A stretch of DNA of 64,000 bases from the NCBI GenBank assembly GCA_964447155.1, contig CAYURM010000010.1, forward strand, positions 1-64,000, read 5' to 3'. Shown in pieces: positions 7,566-15,962 of this stretch. The position numbers and the translations under genes are program-made. Source of the stretch: SMBSF63 sp034003545. GTDB lineage: Bacteria; Chloroflexota; Anaerolineae; Anaerolineales; Anaerolineaceae. Below the pieces are notes generated by a model that did no database searches, was not told the DNA's origin, and saw only the letters and a program-made list of their open reading frames with translations. How positions within the stretch are numbered: position 1 is the first letter of the stretch; every line of letters starts with the position of its first letter.

Positions 7566-9541
7566 TAAATTTCTTCAAATCCAATTTGTTTTAAATATTG
7601 AAATGTCCCATCATAGAAACTAGGGTTGCGAGTAATATCTTCATCATTGCCATATGGCACAAAGACAACCATACCCTGCCGTGCTCTAGTAAGTAAAACT
7701 CGATAAGCATTTTTCAAATACAATTTTCGAGTGTTATCATTTACATTTTGCCAAACTGTGCCTCTAAAGCTTTTATATTGCCAACCAAAATTTGCATATC
7801 TTAAATCAGCATCCCAAGCTATACAAGCCCAATCTAACTCCAAACCCTGCACCTCAAATTCAGTGGCAGCATCTTCCAAAAAATATGAAGAGCGGATATC
7901 CTCTTTGTTGTTCAAAAACCAATTTACAACATCTATCGAAGATTTTACATTTATCGCAAAAGGCTTGAGCCTATGTCCACCGGAGCTTGCCAACATCCCA
8001 AATCTCTCATTTCCTCTTGCTTTGCTTCTTAACCACTTTTTTGCCTTAACAATATCTCTAGTAATAACTATTGGATACTTTCCATTAATTTCACAATATA
8101 AATCTTTAGCTTGTGAAGGTTTCCCGTCAAGTATCAATTTCACCAGATGAGAAACCTTTTCAGAGCGGAATGATCGAACAGATGTAGACAGATGCAAATT
8201 CTTTTCAATATGAAGCCGGTTAGCTTTTATGGTTTTTAATATCGGTTGTCCTTGTGTGTACTCATAATCTGAAATAGTGTCTGATACATATACATTCCAA
8301 TGCTGATAATTTTCGCTTAATGCCCAGAACCACTCTGGCAACCCAGCTTCCCCTGTGTTGATTTCTTGACCACCACCAATCAAACATATGATAACAGCCC
8401 AGTCATTGTGTCTATCCATTACACTAATCAAAAATTCCGGTTCAGACATTGAAAATCCACTTATTCCTTTTTTCTTTTGCATAAAAGCAGCCGTTTGCTT
8501 TAATGTCCACGCTCGTTGAGCTTCATCAAAAACTACAACTTTTTCAATTGGGGCATGGTCATCACGTAGAGCATCGTCTCGAAAGTGATGAATATTTTGA
8601 ATAAATGCTCTGGCTTTTATAGAAGCTTGTTTCTTTGACAACTTCTTCCCAATAATTTTTGCTGTTGCAACATCACCTCTTGTCAGAGCCTCTCGTAATA
8701 CTTCTACTAAAGGACCATTGCCTGATAAAAAGACAGCATGCTCATTTTCATCCGCATTTAGCCGATCATTGGCTATATTTAATCCAGCTAAAGTTTTGCC
8801 TGCGCCAGGCACTCCTGTCACAAAACAAATACTCTTGCGTCTATGCTCCTTCGTTTCTTCTATTATGTCTGAAATTGCTTTTGAAGTAAGACTAAGGTTT
8901 ATTGCACCAGCATCTGAACGAGATATCTCACTAACATTGTGCCCTCGATATAATGCCTGGGCTGCCTCAATAATTGTGGGAGTAGGTTTATACAAAGAAT
9001 TTTGCCAAGAAACTGGATCCATGAATGGAGCTGAAACTACTTCGACAAACTCTGTAATTATTTGTCCAATATTGCTGGCATTTGCCCCCATTGGTATGAA
9101 GATGTTATCTTCATAAACCTCATCGATTTTCACAATACCATTTGATTTTGCCTTTGTAGCGACAAGAATAGGAATAATAGGTCGGTTATGGCTTTCTTCA
9201 TGGAAATTTTTTAAATCGAGTGCATAATCAAGTACTTGATCAATTCCATGTCTTGAGTAATAAGTTTCTCCTATTTTGAATTCAAGAACAAAGATAATTC
9301 CTCTAAGAACAATGACTACATCCACTCTTTTACCCATTCGAGGAATTGCGAACTCAAAATACAAATGTCCATCTGTGAATTCATGCAAATTCTGTTTCAG
9401 AATTCGAATTTGTTCTACCCAAGCATTTCTTTGTAGATCTTCTAAAGCAAATGAGTGCTGTTGAGTGAGTAATCCAAGAATCCTCATCTCATCATCATCA
9501 CAAAATGCAGCTACAGAGTTCGAATAGTATGCTCTATCCAT
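7565..9541 (-). CDS. DUF2075-type ATPase with N-terminal PD-(D/E)XK-like nuclease region
   Basis: 658 residues, clearly more A+T rich than its neighbours. N-terminal region: RVDVVIVLRG...VLEFKIG gives Asp74, Glu87 and Lys89, the spacing of a PD-(D/E)XK nuclease core. Central ATPase: Walker A GVPGAGKT (243-250) and Walker B-type VVFDEAQRAW (DEAQ 339-342). C-terminal: VQGLELDWACIAW and YRVLLTRAR (about 613-621), matching helicase motifs V/VI of superfamily 1. DUF2075 proteins are uncharacterised SF1-like ATPases, some in defence loci. GAGGATATAA precedes ATG 9541. Base composition suggests horizontal acquisition. A DNA- or RNA-processing defence role is inference. Confidence 0.75.
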   Translation of the reverse strand: MDRAYYSNSVAAFCDDDEMRILGLLTQQHSFALEDLQRNAWVEQIRILKQNLHEFTDGHLYFEFAIPRMGKRVDVVIVLRGIIFVLEFKIGETYYSRHGIDQVLDYALDLKNFHEESHNRPIIPILVATKAKSNGIVKIDEVYEDNIFIPMGANASNIGQIITEFVEVVSAPFMDPVSWQNSLYKPTPTIIEAAQALYRGHNVSEISRSDAGAINLSLTSKAISDIIEETKEHRRKSICFVTGVPGAGKTLAGLNIANDRLNADENEHAVFLSGNGPLVEVLREALTRGDVATAKIIGKKLSKKQASIKARAFIQNIHHFRDDALRDDHAPIEKVVVFDEAQRAWTLKQTAAFMQKKKGISGFSMSEPEFLISVMDRHNDWAVIICLIGGGQEINTGEAGLPEWFWALSENYQHWNVYVSDTISDYEYTQGQPILKTIKANRLHIEKNLHLSTSVRSFRSEKVSHLVKLILDGKPSQAKDLYCEINGKYPIVITRDIVKAKKWLRSKARGNERFGMLASSGGHRLKPFAINVKSSIDVVNWFLNNKEDIRSSYFLEDAATEFEVQGLELDWACIAWDADLRYANFGWQYKSFRGTVWQNVNDNTRKLYLKNAYRVLLTRARQGMVVFVPYGNDEDITRNPSFYDGTFQYLKQIGFEEI

Positions 9542-9564
9542 TTATATCCTCATTCTTCATTCTG

Positions 9565-10002
9565 CTACTCCGCCCGCCCCTGTTTCGCGCCCAAGTGCAG
9601 CAGCGCATCATGAAAAGTGTGTGCCTTTTCCGTCCGGTAACGCAGTTCAACCACGCCCTGCCAGTCATTGTGAAAATGCGCACTCTCGAAGGAGATGCAA
9701 ATCCTGTCTTCCCCGATCAGCTCGCTGTGCAGGTACACCACACGTGGGTCATCCACCGGCAGGTTGATCTGCGGACGCCCAAAAGCGTAAGCGAGGATAT
9801 GCTTTTGCGAGACCGCCAAAAAACCGACAAATCCCCTGCTGCTGTATAGCGAACGCCGGTTGGGAGATTTGAAATCCTTCGAGAACCATGTTCCGCGCAA
9901 GCCCTCGTCCGCGGCAACCAGACCTTCCGCTTCCAGCTTTTCATGCATCCCTGTGGGGATGCTGCCGGTCTTGAACAACTGATAAAGCAATGCCTTTGCC
10001 AT
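9565..10002 (-). CDS. Conserved hypothetical protein
   Basis: 145 residues, soluble, no signal peptide. A basic patch (FKSPNRRSLY) is followed by alternating hydrophobic strands (GFVGFLAVSQKHILAYAFG) that suggest a small beta-rich fold, perhaps PH-like; this is a guess from pattern only. GGAGGAGC lies ahead of ATG 10002. It ends 23 bp before the DUF2075-type gene on the same strand but has normal G+C, so it is likely the native neighbour at the island boundary. Confidence 0.6.
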   Translation of the reverse strand: MAKALLYQLFKTGSIPTGMHEKLEAEGLVAADEGLRGTWFSKDFKSPNRRSLYSSRGFVGFLAVSQKHILAYAFGRPQINLPVDDPRVVYLHSELIGEDRICISFESAHFHNDWQGVVELRYRTEKAHTFHDALLHLGAKQGRAE

Positions 10003-10060
10003 ACTGAAGCTCCTCCCAAATTAGCCATATTAATTTTAGCAGGTTTCGGATGCGTACAAT

Positions 10061-10091
10061 AAAAAATCGCCCTCCATCTTTGGAGAGCGAT
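10061..10091 (-). terminator. Terminator of the DUF454 gene
   Basis: On the minus strand ATCGCTCTCC pairs with GGAGGGCGAT (one mismatch) around a 6-nt loop, directly followed by TTTTTT. It lies 26 bp beyond the stop at 10117. Confidence 0.7.
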
Positions 10092-10116
10092 CCATTGTTC
10101 CAAATTATGCCTGTAT

Positions 10117-10545
10117 TCAATCCATCCCGTCTGGCAAAGGACATTCATTCCGCACTTGCGTTTTCTGTGTTTCCGGTTTGAAGGATTTGACCCGCACCAA
10201 ATGGATCGTCACCCCGGTGGCAATCCCCAGCAGGATCACCCTTACCCACCACAGCGGAACCACAAACCAGGCCGCATAACCAATCGTCAGCCATAACATC
10301 GTGATGGAAAACACTTTTTGTTTCAGCGGGATGCCCTTGCCTTCCCGATAATTGCGGATATACTCCCCAAACCAGCGATTACCAAGCAGCCAGTCATAAA
10401 ACCGGGAGGAACTGCGCCCGTAACAAAACGCAGCCAGCAGCAAAAAAGGCGTGGTCGGGAGCACAGGCACAAATATACCGATCAGCCCTAGCCCCACACT
10501 TATCGTCCCGCAAATGATCAACAGGGATTTTTTGAAATCGTTCAT
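10117..10545 (-). CDS. ybaN: DUF454 (YbaN) family inner-membrane protein
   Basis: 142 residues. The N-terminal helix with GLIGIFVPVLPTTPFLLLAAFCYGRSS is the family signature, and RFYDWLLGNRWFGEYI follows. Three to four membrane helices are predicted (about 8-24, 29-45, 83-100, 102-120). Function is unknown across the family. TATAAT at 10595-10590 upstream of ATG 10545 is a candidate -10, with no clear -35. It is monocistronic, with a terminator right behind it. Confidence 0.85.
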   Translation of the reverse strand: MNDFKKSLLIICGTISVGLGLIGIFVPVLPTTPFLLLAAFCYGRSSSRFYDWLLGNRWFGEYIRNYREGKGIPLKQKVFSITMLWLTIGYAAWFVVPLWWVRVILLGIATGVTIHLVRVKSFKPETQKTQVRNECPLPDGMD

Positions 10546-10631
10546 ACTTTAGACTACCTTACGTAATAATCGGGATATATATTATCCGAATTATACCCGG
10601 TTTTTCTGCAAACGCTACAGAAGAAAAATCA

Positions 10632-10655
10632 GGGGCGGCAATTGCCGCCCCTTTT
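10632..10655. terminator. Bidirectional terminator downstream of the catalase gene
   Basis: A 20-bp perfect palindrome (GGGGCGGCAA/TTGCCGCCCC, 10632-10651) is followed by TTTTATG on the plus side and TGATTTTTC on the minus side. It lies 18 bp beyond the catalase stop at 10670. Confidence 0.7.
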
Positions 10656-10669
10656 ATGCATTCACTTTC

Positions 10670-12136
10670 TTACTTCACTTTGTCCATCGGGATCATCAAG
10701 GCAGCAGCGACACCCTTGCCATAGGCCGGGTCAGCTTTCATGCAGTTGCCGATATGACGGATCTTGATGAACTCAGGCGCATCGCCCATGGCGCGGGCCG
10801 TATTCTCAAACAGCACCTGCTGCTGCTCCTTGCTCATCACGCGGAACAGCTTGCCAGGCTGGGTGTAATAGTCATCATCATCTTTACGGAAATCCCAACT
10901 GTCGGCTGCGCCGGACAAGGCCAGCGGCGGTTCCCTGAATTCAGGCTGCTCCTGCCACTCGCCAAAGCTGTTCGGTTCGTAGGCAATCGTTCTGCCGGCA
11001 TTGCCGTCCACCCGCATCTGACCATCCCGGTGGGAGGGATTAGCCGGGGCGTGTTTGGGGCTGTTGACCGGGATTTGATGATGGTTAACGCCCAGGCGAT
11101 AACGCTGCGCATCGCCATACGAGAAGAGACGTCCTTGCAGCATCTTGTCCGGTGAGAGTCCAATGCCGGGCACAATCGCTGCGGGGTTGAAAGCGGCCTG
11201 CTCCACATCCTGGAAATAATTATCCGGGTTGCGGTTCAATTCCAGCACGCCCACCTCGATCAACGGGAATTCCTTCTGATACCAGACTTTGGTCAGGTCG
11301 AAGGGGTTATACGGCATCTTGTTGGCCTGCTCTTCAGTCATCACCTGGATGTACATCTTCCAGCGCGGGAAATCACCTTTGGCGATGCTCTCCAGCAAAT
11401 CGCGCTGATGGCTCTCGCGGTCCTTGGCGACGATCATTTCCGCTTCCTGATCGGTCAGGTTCTTGATGCCCTGCTGGGTATGCAGGTGGAATTTGACCCA
11501 TACACGCTCGTTTTTGGCGTTGATCATGCTGAAAGTATGGCTGCCAAAGCCGTGCATGTGGCGATAAGAACGAGGAATCCCGCGGTCACTCATCGTGATC
11601 GTTACCTGGTGCAATGCTTCCGGCAGCGAAGTCCAGAAATCCCAGTTGTTGGTGGCCGAGCGCATGTTGGTGTGCGGATCACGTTTGACCGCCCGGTTCA
11701 GATCCGGGAATTTGTGCGGATCGCGCAGGAAGAAGACCGGCGTGTTGTTGCCAGCCAGGTCCCAGTTTCCTTCTTCGGTGTAGAACTTCATCGCAAAGCC
11801 GCGGATGTCGCGTTCGGCATCGGCTGCACCGCGCTCACCGGCCACGGTTGAGAAGCGCACAAATGCCTCGGTTTCCTTGCCAATCTCGGAAAAAATCTTC
11901 GCTTTGGTGTATTTCGTAATGTCATGCGTGACGGTGAACTTGCCAAAGGCGCCGGATCCTTTGGCGTGCATCCGGCGTTCCGGGATCACCTCGCGGTCAA
12001 AATGAGCCAGTTTTTCCAGATACCAGACATCCTGCAGCAGCATCGGGCCGCGCGGCCCGGCGGTCACAGCGTTTTGATTATCGGGGACTGGCGCCCCTGC
12101 TGCGGTGGTCAATTTCTTCTTTTTGTCTTCCATCAT
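10670..12136 (-). CDS. katA: Monofunctional heme catalase
   Basis: Dismutates hydrogen peroxide in the cytoplasm. Seen in 488 residues, the length of small-subunit catalases: distal histidine in RRMHAKGSGAFG, distal asparagine in DLAGNNTPVFF, the heme-contact region RHMHGFGSHTF, and the proximal tyrosine in RLFSYGDAQRYRLG. There is no C-terminal flavodoxin-like extension. AAAGGAG lies 6-7 nt ahead of ATG 12136. The gene begins 3 bp after the perR stop, so the two form one transcript under the Per-box promoter at 12609-12655. Confidence 0.97.
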   Translation of the reverse strand: MMEDKKKKLTTAAGAPVPDNQNAVTAGPRGPMLLQDVWYLEKLAHFDREVIPERRMHAKGSGAFGKFTVTHDITKYTKAKIFSEIGKETEAFVRFSTVAGERGAADAERDIRGFAMKFYTEEGNWDLAGNNTPVFFLRDPHKFPDLNRAVKRDPHTNMRSATNNWDFWTSLPEALHQVTITMSDRGIPRSYRHMHGFGSHTFSMINAKNERVWVKFHLHTQQGIKNLTDQEAEMIVAKDRESHQRDLLESIAKGDFPRWKMYIQVMTEEQANKMPYNPFDLTKVWYQKEFPLIEVGVLELNRNPDNYFQDVEQAAFNPAAIVPGIGLSPDKMLQGRLFSYGDAQRYRLGVNHHQIPVNSPKHAPANPSHRDGQMRVDGNAGRTIAYEPNSFGEWQEQPEFREPPLALSGAADSWDFRKDDDDYYTQPGKLFRVMSKEQQQVLFENTARAMGDAPEFIKIRHIGNCMKADPAYGKGVAAALMIPMDKVK

Positions 12137-12139
12137 TTC

Positions 12140-12571
12140 TTACTCCTTTGGGTGAAGCGAAACAGAACAATTGGGGCAAAGCCCGGTGAAGTAAACGTTC
12201 CTTTCATTAACCTGAAATTCTTGCAGCCCATTTGTCGGAAAGCTGTCAATATCAATATCAAAGTTAATGATCATCCCGCATGCTTCACACTTAAAATGCC
12301 CGTGATTGGAGAGCATGATGTCATAGCGCAGCTCAATCTCATCAATGTTGACCACGCGTACCAGCCCTGCATCCACGAAAGCATGCAGGGTGTTGTACAC
12401 CGTCGTTTTTGAAAGCGTCGGGATCTCTGGTACGAGCGCCTGAAAGACCTCGTCCGCGGTGGGGTGCGCATTGAGCTGATGCAAGTACTCCAGCACCTTG
12501 ATGCGTTGATAAGACGGGCGAATGCCTTTCTTTTTTATTTCATTGGTCAGGGTTTCAACAGACAACACCAT
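12140..12571 (-). CDS. perR: PerR-type peroxide-sensing Fur family repressor
   Basis: 143 residues. An N-terminal winged helix (SYQRIKVLEYLHQLNAHPTAD) is followed by a dimerisation and metal domain with HGHFKCEACG and LCPNC, the Cys4 structural zinc site. The regulatory-site ligands H-G-H and the following aspartate in INFDIDID favour PerR over Fur, which has glutamate there. PerR is inactivated by iron-catalysed histidine oxidation in peroxide. It sits directly before katA and has a Per-like box in its own promoter, so it probably represses both genes. Confidence 0.92.
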   Translation of the reverse strand: MVLSVETLTNEIKKKGIRPSYQRIKVLEYLHQLNAHPTADEVFQALVPEIPTLSKTTVYNTLHAFVDAGLVRVVNIDEIELRYDIMLSNHGHFKCEACGMIINFDIDIDSFPTNGLQEFQVNERNVYFTGLCPNCSVSLHPKE

Positions 12572-12608
12572 AGCTTCTCCAGTAATTTATTGGTAATGAA
12601 TACTTTTT

Positions 12609-12655
12609 TGTAATCATTACATATTTATAATAGCATTAATACAGGTTTTTGTAAA
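12609..12655 (-). promoter_or_regulatory. perR-katA promoter with Per box
   Basis: Minus strand: -35 TTTACA (12655-12650), a 17-bp spacer, then -10 TATTAT (12632-12627). Just downstream, around the expected transcription start, is a perfect 13-bp inverted repeat TGTAAT-C-ATTACA (12609-12621). With its flanks it matches the Per-box consensus TTATAATNATTATAA at 12 of 15 positions. Repressor bound here would block initiation. Confidence 0.8.
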
Positions 12656-12668
12656 GTAGCAATCCCGA

Positions 12669-12752
12669 TTACTGATTGCGAAACCCGCCAATCAGCAGCG
12701 CAATCACTGCCCCGGCCAGTAGCAGCATCCACGCATCCAGGGTAAAGCTTGT
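12669..12752 (-). pseudogene. Possible remnant of a small membrane protein
   Basis: A 27-codon open stretch ends in TAA at 12669 and encodes a hydrophobic helix (MLLLAGAVIALLIGGFRNQ). An upstream stop leaves no room for more, and no ribosome binding site precedes the internal ATG (12728). It looks like the end of a membrane protein whose front is gone; it could also be chance. Confidence 0.25.
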
Positions 12753-12765
12753 TTATATTGGGGAG

Positions 12766-12787
12766 GGACAGGTCTCCTGACCTGTCC
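12766..12787. repeat. Perfect 9-bp stem palindrome
   Basis: GGACAGGTC (12766-12774) and GACCTGTCC (12779-12787) flank TCCT. There is no T-run, so it is more like a dispersed palindromic repeat than a terminator. The hairpin at 2102-2130 has the same CAGGTC/GACCTG core. Confidence 0.6.
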
Positions 12788-12857
12788 GCCCATATCCCCT
12801 GCAGAAACCAGAACAAGGGAACAAATAAACACCGCATAGACTAAATTTAAGGCTCGC

Positions 12858-13661
12858 TTATACCGCTTCAAACACGCCCGAATCCTTGGTTATAAAGAAC
12901 CCCTGCGGGCTGGCTGCCACCTCCTGGCGTACAAATGCCTCCAGCGCCGCCTGCTGCTCCGCATCCAGGGTCAGCCGCCCGGAAAGGATATAGGCCAGCA
13001 GCATGTCTGCATCCGTCACGCGCAGGGAATCTTCGTAGCTGTGCATGGTTACCTGGTTAAAGAATTCCCCAATCTGCTCCGCTCCGTTCTCCAGGCAGAA
13101 GGCCGCCGCTGCGGACTTGCCCCAGGAGAGCAAACTCGCATCGAATCGTCCCATCAACGCATGCAGTTCCTGCATGTGCGCCTTGCCACCCGTCGAAGCG
13201 TAAAAGCGCCCGCCGGGTTTCAACACGCGGCGCACTTCGGCAAAGGCCTTCCGCCGGTCAGGCACGTGATACAGCATATGATTCGCCAACACCACATCAA
13301 AGGAATCATCCTCAAAGGGAATTTCCTGCGCATCAATCACCTTGAAGTCAAAACGAGGGACTGCCTCCGCCAACGCATCCTGTGCCCGCCCCAGCATGCC
13401 TTCCGAGAAATCTGACAGGACGATCTCCACATCTTCCGGCAGGCGCTGCAAATTCTCCAGCCACAGGTTGCCCGGCCCGCAGCCCAGCTCCAGCACGCGC
13501 ATGCCGGGGGCAATCGCAAAACGATCAAACAGCCAGGACTGCCAGCCTTGCTTGTTCGTGCTGAACTGCTCATGCAGCCGGATGCGCACATTCAGATTGT
13601 CCGCATTCTCATACTGCTTTTTGATATATGCCGGGTCATTCACATAATCGATCTTTGCCAT
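12858..13661 (-). CDS. Class I SAM-dependent methyltransferase
   Basis: 267 residues. Motif I LELGCGPG (57-64), an acidic LSDFSEGML motif II, FDVVLANHMLYHVPDR and RRVLKPGG follow in the standard Methyltransf_11 order. The open frame extends upstream to 13916, but that part is out-of-frame shadow of the adjacent gene; TGAGGATTTA ahead of ATG 13661 fixes the start. It begins 7 bp after the adenosylhomocysteinase-like gene, so the two are co-transcribed and that enzyme might remove its by-product. The methyl acceptor is unknown. Confidence 0.88.
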   Translation of the reverse strand: MAKIDYVNDPAYIKKQYENADNLNVRIRLHEQFSTNKQGWQSWLFDRFAIAPGMRVLELGCGPGNLWLENLQRLPEDVEIVLSDFSEGMLGRAQDALAEAVPRFDFKVIDAQEIPFEDDSFDVVLANHMLYHVPDRRKAFAEVRRVLKPGGRFYASTGGKAHMQELHALMGRFDASLLSWGKSAAAAFCLENGAEQIGEFFNQVTMHSYEDSLRVTDADMLLAYILSGRLTLDAEQQAALEAFVRQEVAASPQGFFITKDSGVFEAV

Positions 13662-13668
13662 TAAATCC

Positions 13669-14841
13669 TCATTGAATATTTTGAAGCTCGATCGACAATT
13701 CAGCAATCTCCCGCTCCAGATGCGCCGGGAACCATTGCAAGCCAGGCGAAATCGTCTCGGGGATGCCATCAAACATCCAGGCCACCCCCAGCAGCATGAC
13801 AGCCGTGTAGTGATCGAACATATCCACCCCATGCGGACCGCCCCCGGCGGCCAGGTTGAGCAGGCTGCCCTTTGCCAGCAGGAAAAGAAAACTGTCGCCA
13901 ATTTCAATGCGCTCAATATACGCCTTCAACCGCTGGTACGGCTGCTGATAGAGCCAGTCAATATCGATTTCGCGATTGGAATGACCGGCGTTGAACAACA
14001 TCGCTCCCGGCCGCATCTGACGGAAATGCGCCTCGCGCAGAGTGCCCTCCACGCCGGTGGCAGTCACGATGATCTCGCAGCGCGCCAGCCCTTCTTCCAG
14101 CGTCACCGCCTCGCAGCCATGATGACGTGCCTCCAGCAGGCGCACCGCGTCCAGATCGGCCACCGAAACCACGGCGCCCAGGTTGCGCGCCCGCTCGGCG
14201 ATGCCTTTGCCCACCGGGCCGTAGCCGATGACCAGCACCCGCCGGCCAAACAAGCCCAGCCCGGTCACCTGGCCAAAGGCCGGCCAGACCCCATCCCCAA
14301 CATGGAAACGGTTTTCCAACCGGTCTTTGAGCGGGATGCTGTTCCAGTCAAACACGGGGAAGGGGATATCCTGCCCCCGCAGCGTGTTCAAGCCGCTCAT
14401 CGTCCCTTCCAGAGCGCCTTTCACTGGCGGGGTTTTGTCCAGATAGGCCATGCTCAACTCTCCACCCATATCACACAGATACTCGGCATCAAACGCACGC
14501 ACCAGGCGCATGTTCTCGTCATAATTTGTCTGACTCATCCCCCGCCAGCCCAACACGGTGATTCCCTGTGAAACCAGATAAGCCGCCACAGCATCGTCCG
14601 TGCTGTCCACGTTGCACGCCCCGACCACGACCTCAGCGCCGGCCCGCTTCAAAGCAGGAAACATGGGCACGGCATTTTGCAAGGTAATATGTCCCCAGTA
14701 AGCCAGCTTCTTGCCGCGGTAATCGCGCTGCGGCACCAGCTTGGCATAATGCTCGGTCAGCGGGGTGATATGCCGGTGCCAGGCCAGCATGCCTTCGTCA
14801 ATTTGTGCTGCCAGGTTGATGTCTTTGATCCTGGATTCCAT
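13669..14841 (-). CDS. Adenosylhomocysteinase-like protein, divergent
   Basis: 390 residues with the S-adenosylhomocysteine hydrolase fold. The NAD-binding motif GYGPVGKG (206-213), the CDMGGEL and EGTMSG substrate-domain motifs, a lysine matching the catalytic one (Lys172 in NSIPLKDRLEN) and NAGHSNREID are visible. It differs from canonical SahH: the aspartate after that lysine is replaced by glutamate, and the C-terminal Lys/Tyr tail is missing. It may hydrolyse another thioether nucleoside or serve the neighbouring methyltransferase. AAGGAAGG precedes ATG 14841, which overlaps the preceding stop (TAATG). Confidence 0.8.
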   Translation of the reverse strand: MESRIKDINLAAQIDEGMLAWHRHITPLTEHYAKLVPQRDYRGKKLAYWGHITLQNAVPMFPALKRAGAEVVVGACNVDSTDDAVAAYLVSQGITVLGWRGMSQTNYDENMRLVRAFDAEYLCDMGGELSMAYLDKTPPVKGALEGTMSGLNTLRGQDIPFPVFDWNSIPLKDRLENRFHVGDGVWPAFGQVTGLGLFGRRVLVIGYGPVGKGIAERARNLGAVVSVADLDAVRLLEARHHGCEAVTLEEGLARCEIIVTATGVEGTLREAHFRQMRPGAMLFNAGHSNREIDIDWLYQQPYQRLKAYIERIEIGDSFLFLLAKGSLLNLAAGGGPHGVDMFDHYTAVMLLGVAWMFDGIPETISPGLQWFPAHLEREIAELSIELQNIQ

Positions 14842-15212
14842 TAAACCTTCCTTCCTTTATAAAAAAACATTAACCAAAAAGCCAGAAGGAAAACAAGTAA
14901 CAGCAACATGCCGATCAATCCGGCATAAGCCACTTGATCTTCCAGAAAAACTTTGATTATGTAAAACGACCCTGCAATCACCCCCATCATCGTCCAGTGA
15001 AAGAATGCGCCATCCCCATATAATTCTTCTTCCCAAACGGATTTACTAAAATGCCGGAAAAGGATCAATAAAATGGGGCATACAATGGGTAATGCCAGGA
15101 CAGCAATCCCCATATCTTCAACAATACCCGTTGCAACCGCAACCATGCACATGACGAGTGCAAACACACCATACAAATAGCCCAACAAAGCAACCCGCCA
15201 GAAATTTTTCAT
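14841..15212 (-). CDS. Small multi-spanning membrane protein
   Basis: 123 residues with four predicted helices (about 7-27, 33-49, 69-87, 94-116) and short charged loops. The open frame reaches 15245, but GAGGGAAAGAG directly before ATG 15212 makes the shorter form likely. Its stop overlaps the start of the adenosylhomocysteinase-like gene (TAATG), so it is the first cistron of a three-gene unit with that gene and the methyltransferase. No family recognised. Confidence 0.6.
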   Translation of the reverse strand: MKNFWRVALLGYLYGVFALVMCMVAVATGIVEDMGIAVLALPIVCPILLILFRHFSKSVWEEELYGDGAFFHWTMMGVIAGSFYIIKVFLEDQVAYAGLIGMLLLLVFLLAFWLMFFYKGRKV

Positions 15213-15268
15213 CTCTTTCCCTCTGAAATAAGTGGAGCCTTTCATTTATTATAACCAGTCCTGAAATA

Positions 15269-15296
15269 AAAAAACCGCGGCAAGAATGCCCGCGGC
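15269..15296 (-). terminator. Terminator of the gene ending at 15320
   Basis: Minus strand: a CCGCGG arm (15295-15290) and a second CCGCGG arm (15280-15275) enclose a 9-nt spacer, followed by TTTTTTT. It separates the membrane protein at 15320 from the three-gene unit beginning at 15212. Confidence 0.65.
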
Positions 15297-15319
15297 TCAA
15301 CCAGTCAATTCGATTTCTT

Positions 15320-15742
15320 TCACACCAGAACAGCGATCAAAAACACGGCGATAAAGACCGCGATCATGCCCCCCAAAACCAGGGAGTAATTCTTTGGCTC
15401 AATCTGTCCCTGCCCGTCCATTTTTCTGATGAGCGGGAACAGCCGCCAATAAAATGTCGCTGTCGCCACCATCAAGGCAACCAGGCTGATGCGCTGGGTC
15501 ACCGGATCTGCAAAGAAGATGATCACGATCAAAAGCAGAATAAAGATCAATTTCGTCCCGGCAATCCAGTTCACCAGATATTTGACAAAATCATGCACTT
15601 CAGGGTCCTGCTTGGATTTCTCCCAGGCCGTAAAAACACCTACGGCGTTGGCCTTCTTCGAGCCGGGGGAAAAATACATTGCCAGGATATTGGAAAACTC
15701 TAACAGAATAAATGCTACCATTACAATCTGGATGATTGTCAT
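15320..15742 (-). CDS. Small multi-spanning membrane protein
   Basis: 140 residues with four predicted helices (about 1-20, 58-80, 86-103, 118-138). The open frame extends to 15904, but the start is placed at ATG 15742 because GAGG lies 9 nt before it and the hydrophobic helix begins there. No family recognised; the layout resembles other small Chloroflexota membrane proteins. A terminator follows. Confidence 0.6.
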   Translation of the reverse strand: MTIIQIVMVAFILLEFSNILAMYFSPGSKKANAVGVFTAWEKSKQDPEVHDFVKYLVNWIAGTKLIFILLLIVIIFFADPVTQRISLVALMVATATFYWRLFPLIRKMDGQGQIEPKNYSLVLGGMIAVFIAVFLIAVLV

Positions 15743-15962
15743 CTTGTTCAACCTCAATAATTCATCAACTACGCATCTGAATCTCGCAAGACTGTAATTA
15801 TGCCACACATAACGAAACCCCGTACAGTTATCTCTCTGGGCTCCTGTTTTTAAAAATCTCATCACCTCATCCGGCCGGCTGGTAGAAAAGGCAATATCCC
15901 GCAAAAAGGAGCAATGTCCATTTGGAAGAAACGCGCTCTTGGAAAAGAATACTCATTCTTCC

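Noticed and set aside
13662..13916. N-terminal extension of the methyltransferase at 12858-13661
   Set aside because: The extension overlaps the end of the adenosylhomocysteinase-like gene in another frame and reads as nonsense; a good ribosome binding site supports the start at 13661.
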